64,000 nt of DNA, from contig QCNT01000002.1 of assembly GCA_003213135.1 (NCBI GenBank), positions 62,001-126,000 on the forward strand. Direction: 5' to 3'. Below the pieces are notes generated by a model. It worked only from the letters and a program-made list of their open reading frames with translations, searched no databases and was not told where the DNA came from. Made by a program: the position numbers and the translations under genes. Each line of letters begins with the position of its first letter. The first letter of the stretch is position 1. Positions 63,444 to 64,000 of this stretch are shown piece by piece. This DNA comes from Pelagibacteraceae bacterium AG-426-I15 (GTDB lineage Bacteria > Pseudomonadota > Alphaproteobacteria > Pelagibacterales > Pelagibacteraceae).

Positions 63444-64000
63444 ATGTGTGGCATAGTAGGATTTAGTTATCAAAATATTCAAGATCCAAAAAAAAATATC
63501 AGTCAAATGGTTCATCTTTTAAAACATAGAGGACCAGACAAATCTGGAATTTTCTGTACAAAAGGTTTTTGCTCAGGAACATCTAGACTTGCAATAGAAA
63601 ATATCAAAGAAGGTTCACAACCATTTTTTGATAAAAAAAATAAATTAGTTATAAATTTTAACGGAGAAATATTTAATTATAAATCACTTATTAAAAAGTA
63701 TTTCAATAACAACATAAGAACAGAAATTTCACTTTTACTTGAGTTATTTAAAAAAAAGAATGTTAATTTCGTAAATGATTTAGAGGGTCAATTTGCTATA
63801 TCAATTTACGATATTAATGTAAAAAAACTTTATTTATTTAGAGACCGATTTGGTATTAGGCCATTATTCTATACTTTAAAAAATTCAAATTTTGTTTTTT
63901 CTTCCGAGGTTAAAAGTATTTTCTCATTTTTTAAACATACTTTTCAAACATCATTTAGGTCAGTTCTAAACACATCTATGATATGGACAAATTATTCAGA
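63444..64000 (+). CDS. Glutamine-dependent asparagine synthetase-like protein (partial)
   Basis: The 5' 185 codons are visible. The protein begins MCGIVGF with the nucleophile Cys2, has HLLKHRGPDKSG, LVINFNGEIFNYKSL and LFRDRFGIRPLFY, and matches the glutaminase domain of AsnB-type proteins. In polysaccharide loci these often amidate a uronic acid rather than aspartate. The synthetase domain lies outside the window. Confidence 0.8.
   Translation, partial: MCGIVGFSYQNIQDPKKNISQMVHLLKHRGPDKSGIFCTKGFCSGTSRLAIENIKEGSQPFFDKKNKLVINFNGEIFNYKSLIKKYFNNNIRTEISLLLELFKKKNVNFVNDLEGQFAISIYDINVKKLYLFRDRFGIRPLFYTLKNSNFVFSSEVKSIFSFFKHTFQTSFRSVLNTSMIWTNYS

Noticed and set aside
1-64000. CRISPR arrays, insertion sequences, prophage or rRNA genes
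   Set aside because: No direct-repeat array, transposase, integrase, phage structural gene or rRNA-like stretch was found; gene gaps are too short to hold them.

Overview
The window looks like a piece of a SAR11-type (Candidatus Pelagibacter-like) marine alphaproteobacterial chromosome. The DNA is very AT-rich, genes are packed with overlapping ends, and lysine/asparagine codons dominate. The housekeeping order purB-purC-purS-purQ-purL-bolA-grxD-rpsD is an alphaproteobacterial arrangement. No transposase, integrase, rRNA gene or CRISPR array was seen. The lineage is inferred from gene content and order; no database was searched.

Layout: 1-7167 is a cell-surface polysaccharide region: a C-methyltransferase cut by the window edge, tRNA-Met, glycosyltransferases, a dTDP-rhamnose set without rfbA, and a nucleotide-sugar epimerase. 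7169-13695 is a compact polyamine by-product region: apt, mtnP, mtnA, a class II aldolase, a SpeD-SpeE fusion, and a basic-amino-acid/opine-type ABC uptake system without its ATPase. 13685-16166 holds a small glycosyltransferase insert (DUF6165, GT9, GT4). 16166-47355 is mostly core metabolism: redox proteins, rpoZ-dusA, phosphohexomutase, class I ribonucleotide reductase, prpBC, gph-glmU(acetyltransferase domain)-glmS, aroG-nadE-cysS-cimA-trmJ-rpsD, grxD-bolA, the purine operon, map and sfsA. 47376-64000 returns to surface chemistry: GT17 and GT8-like enzymes, tRNA-Leu, nadK, an aminotransferase/methyltransferase/cupin set, two GT-C membrane glycosyltransferases, galE-glf (galactofuranose precursor), further glycosyltransferases and a truncated asparagine synthetase-like gene.

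The most coherent system is 7169-11387. Spermidine synthesis by the SpeDE fusion releases methylthioadenosine. MtnP cleaves it to adenine (recycled by Apt) and methylthioribose-1-phosphate, MtnA isomerises that, and the aldolase, whose active-site residues match fuculose-phosphate aldolase, could split it to DHAP plus a thioaldehyde. No mtnK/W/X/C/D gene of the classical methionine salvage pathway is present here. This resembles the 'DHAP shunt' known from other bacteria, here tied to polyamine synthesis.

Other notable features: all ten convergent gene junctions overlap or lie within 7 nt; both tRNAs sit 11-20 nt upstream of co-oriented protein genes with no visible terminator; rpsD has a near-consensus promoter so close to its ATG that the mRNA should be almost leaderless; and a GC-rich hairpin separates the binding-protein gene from its permeases.
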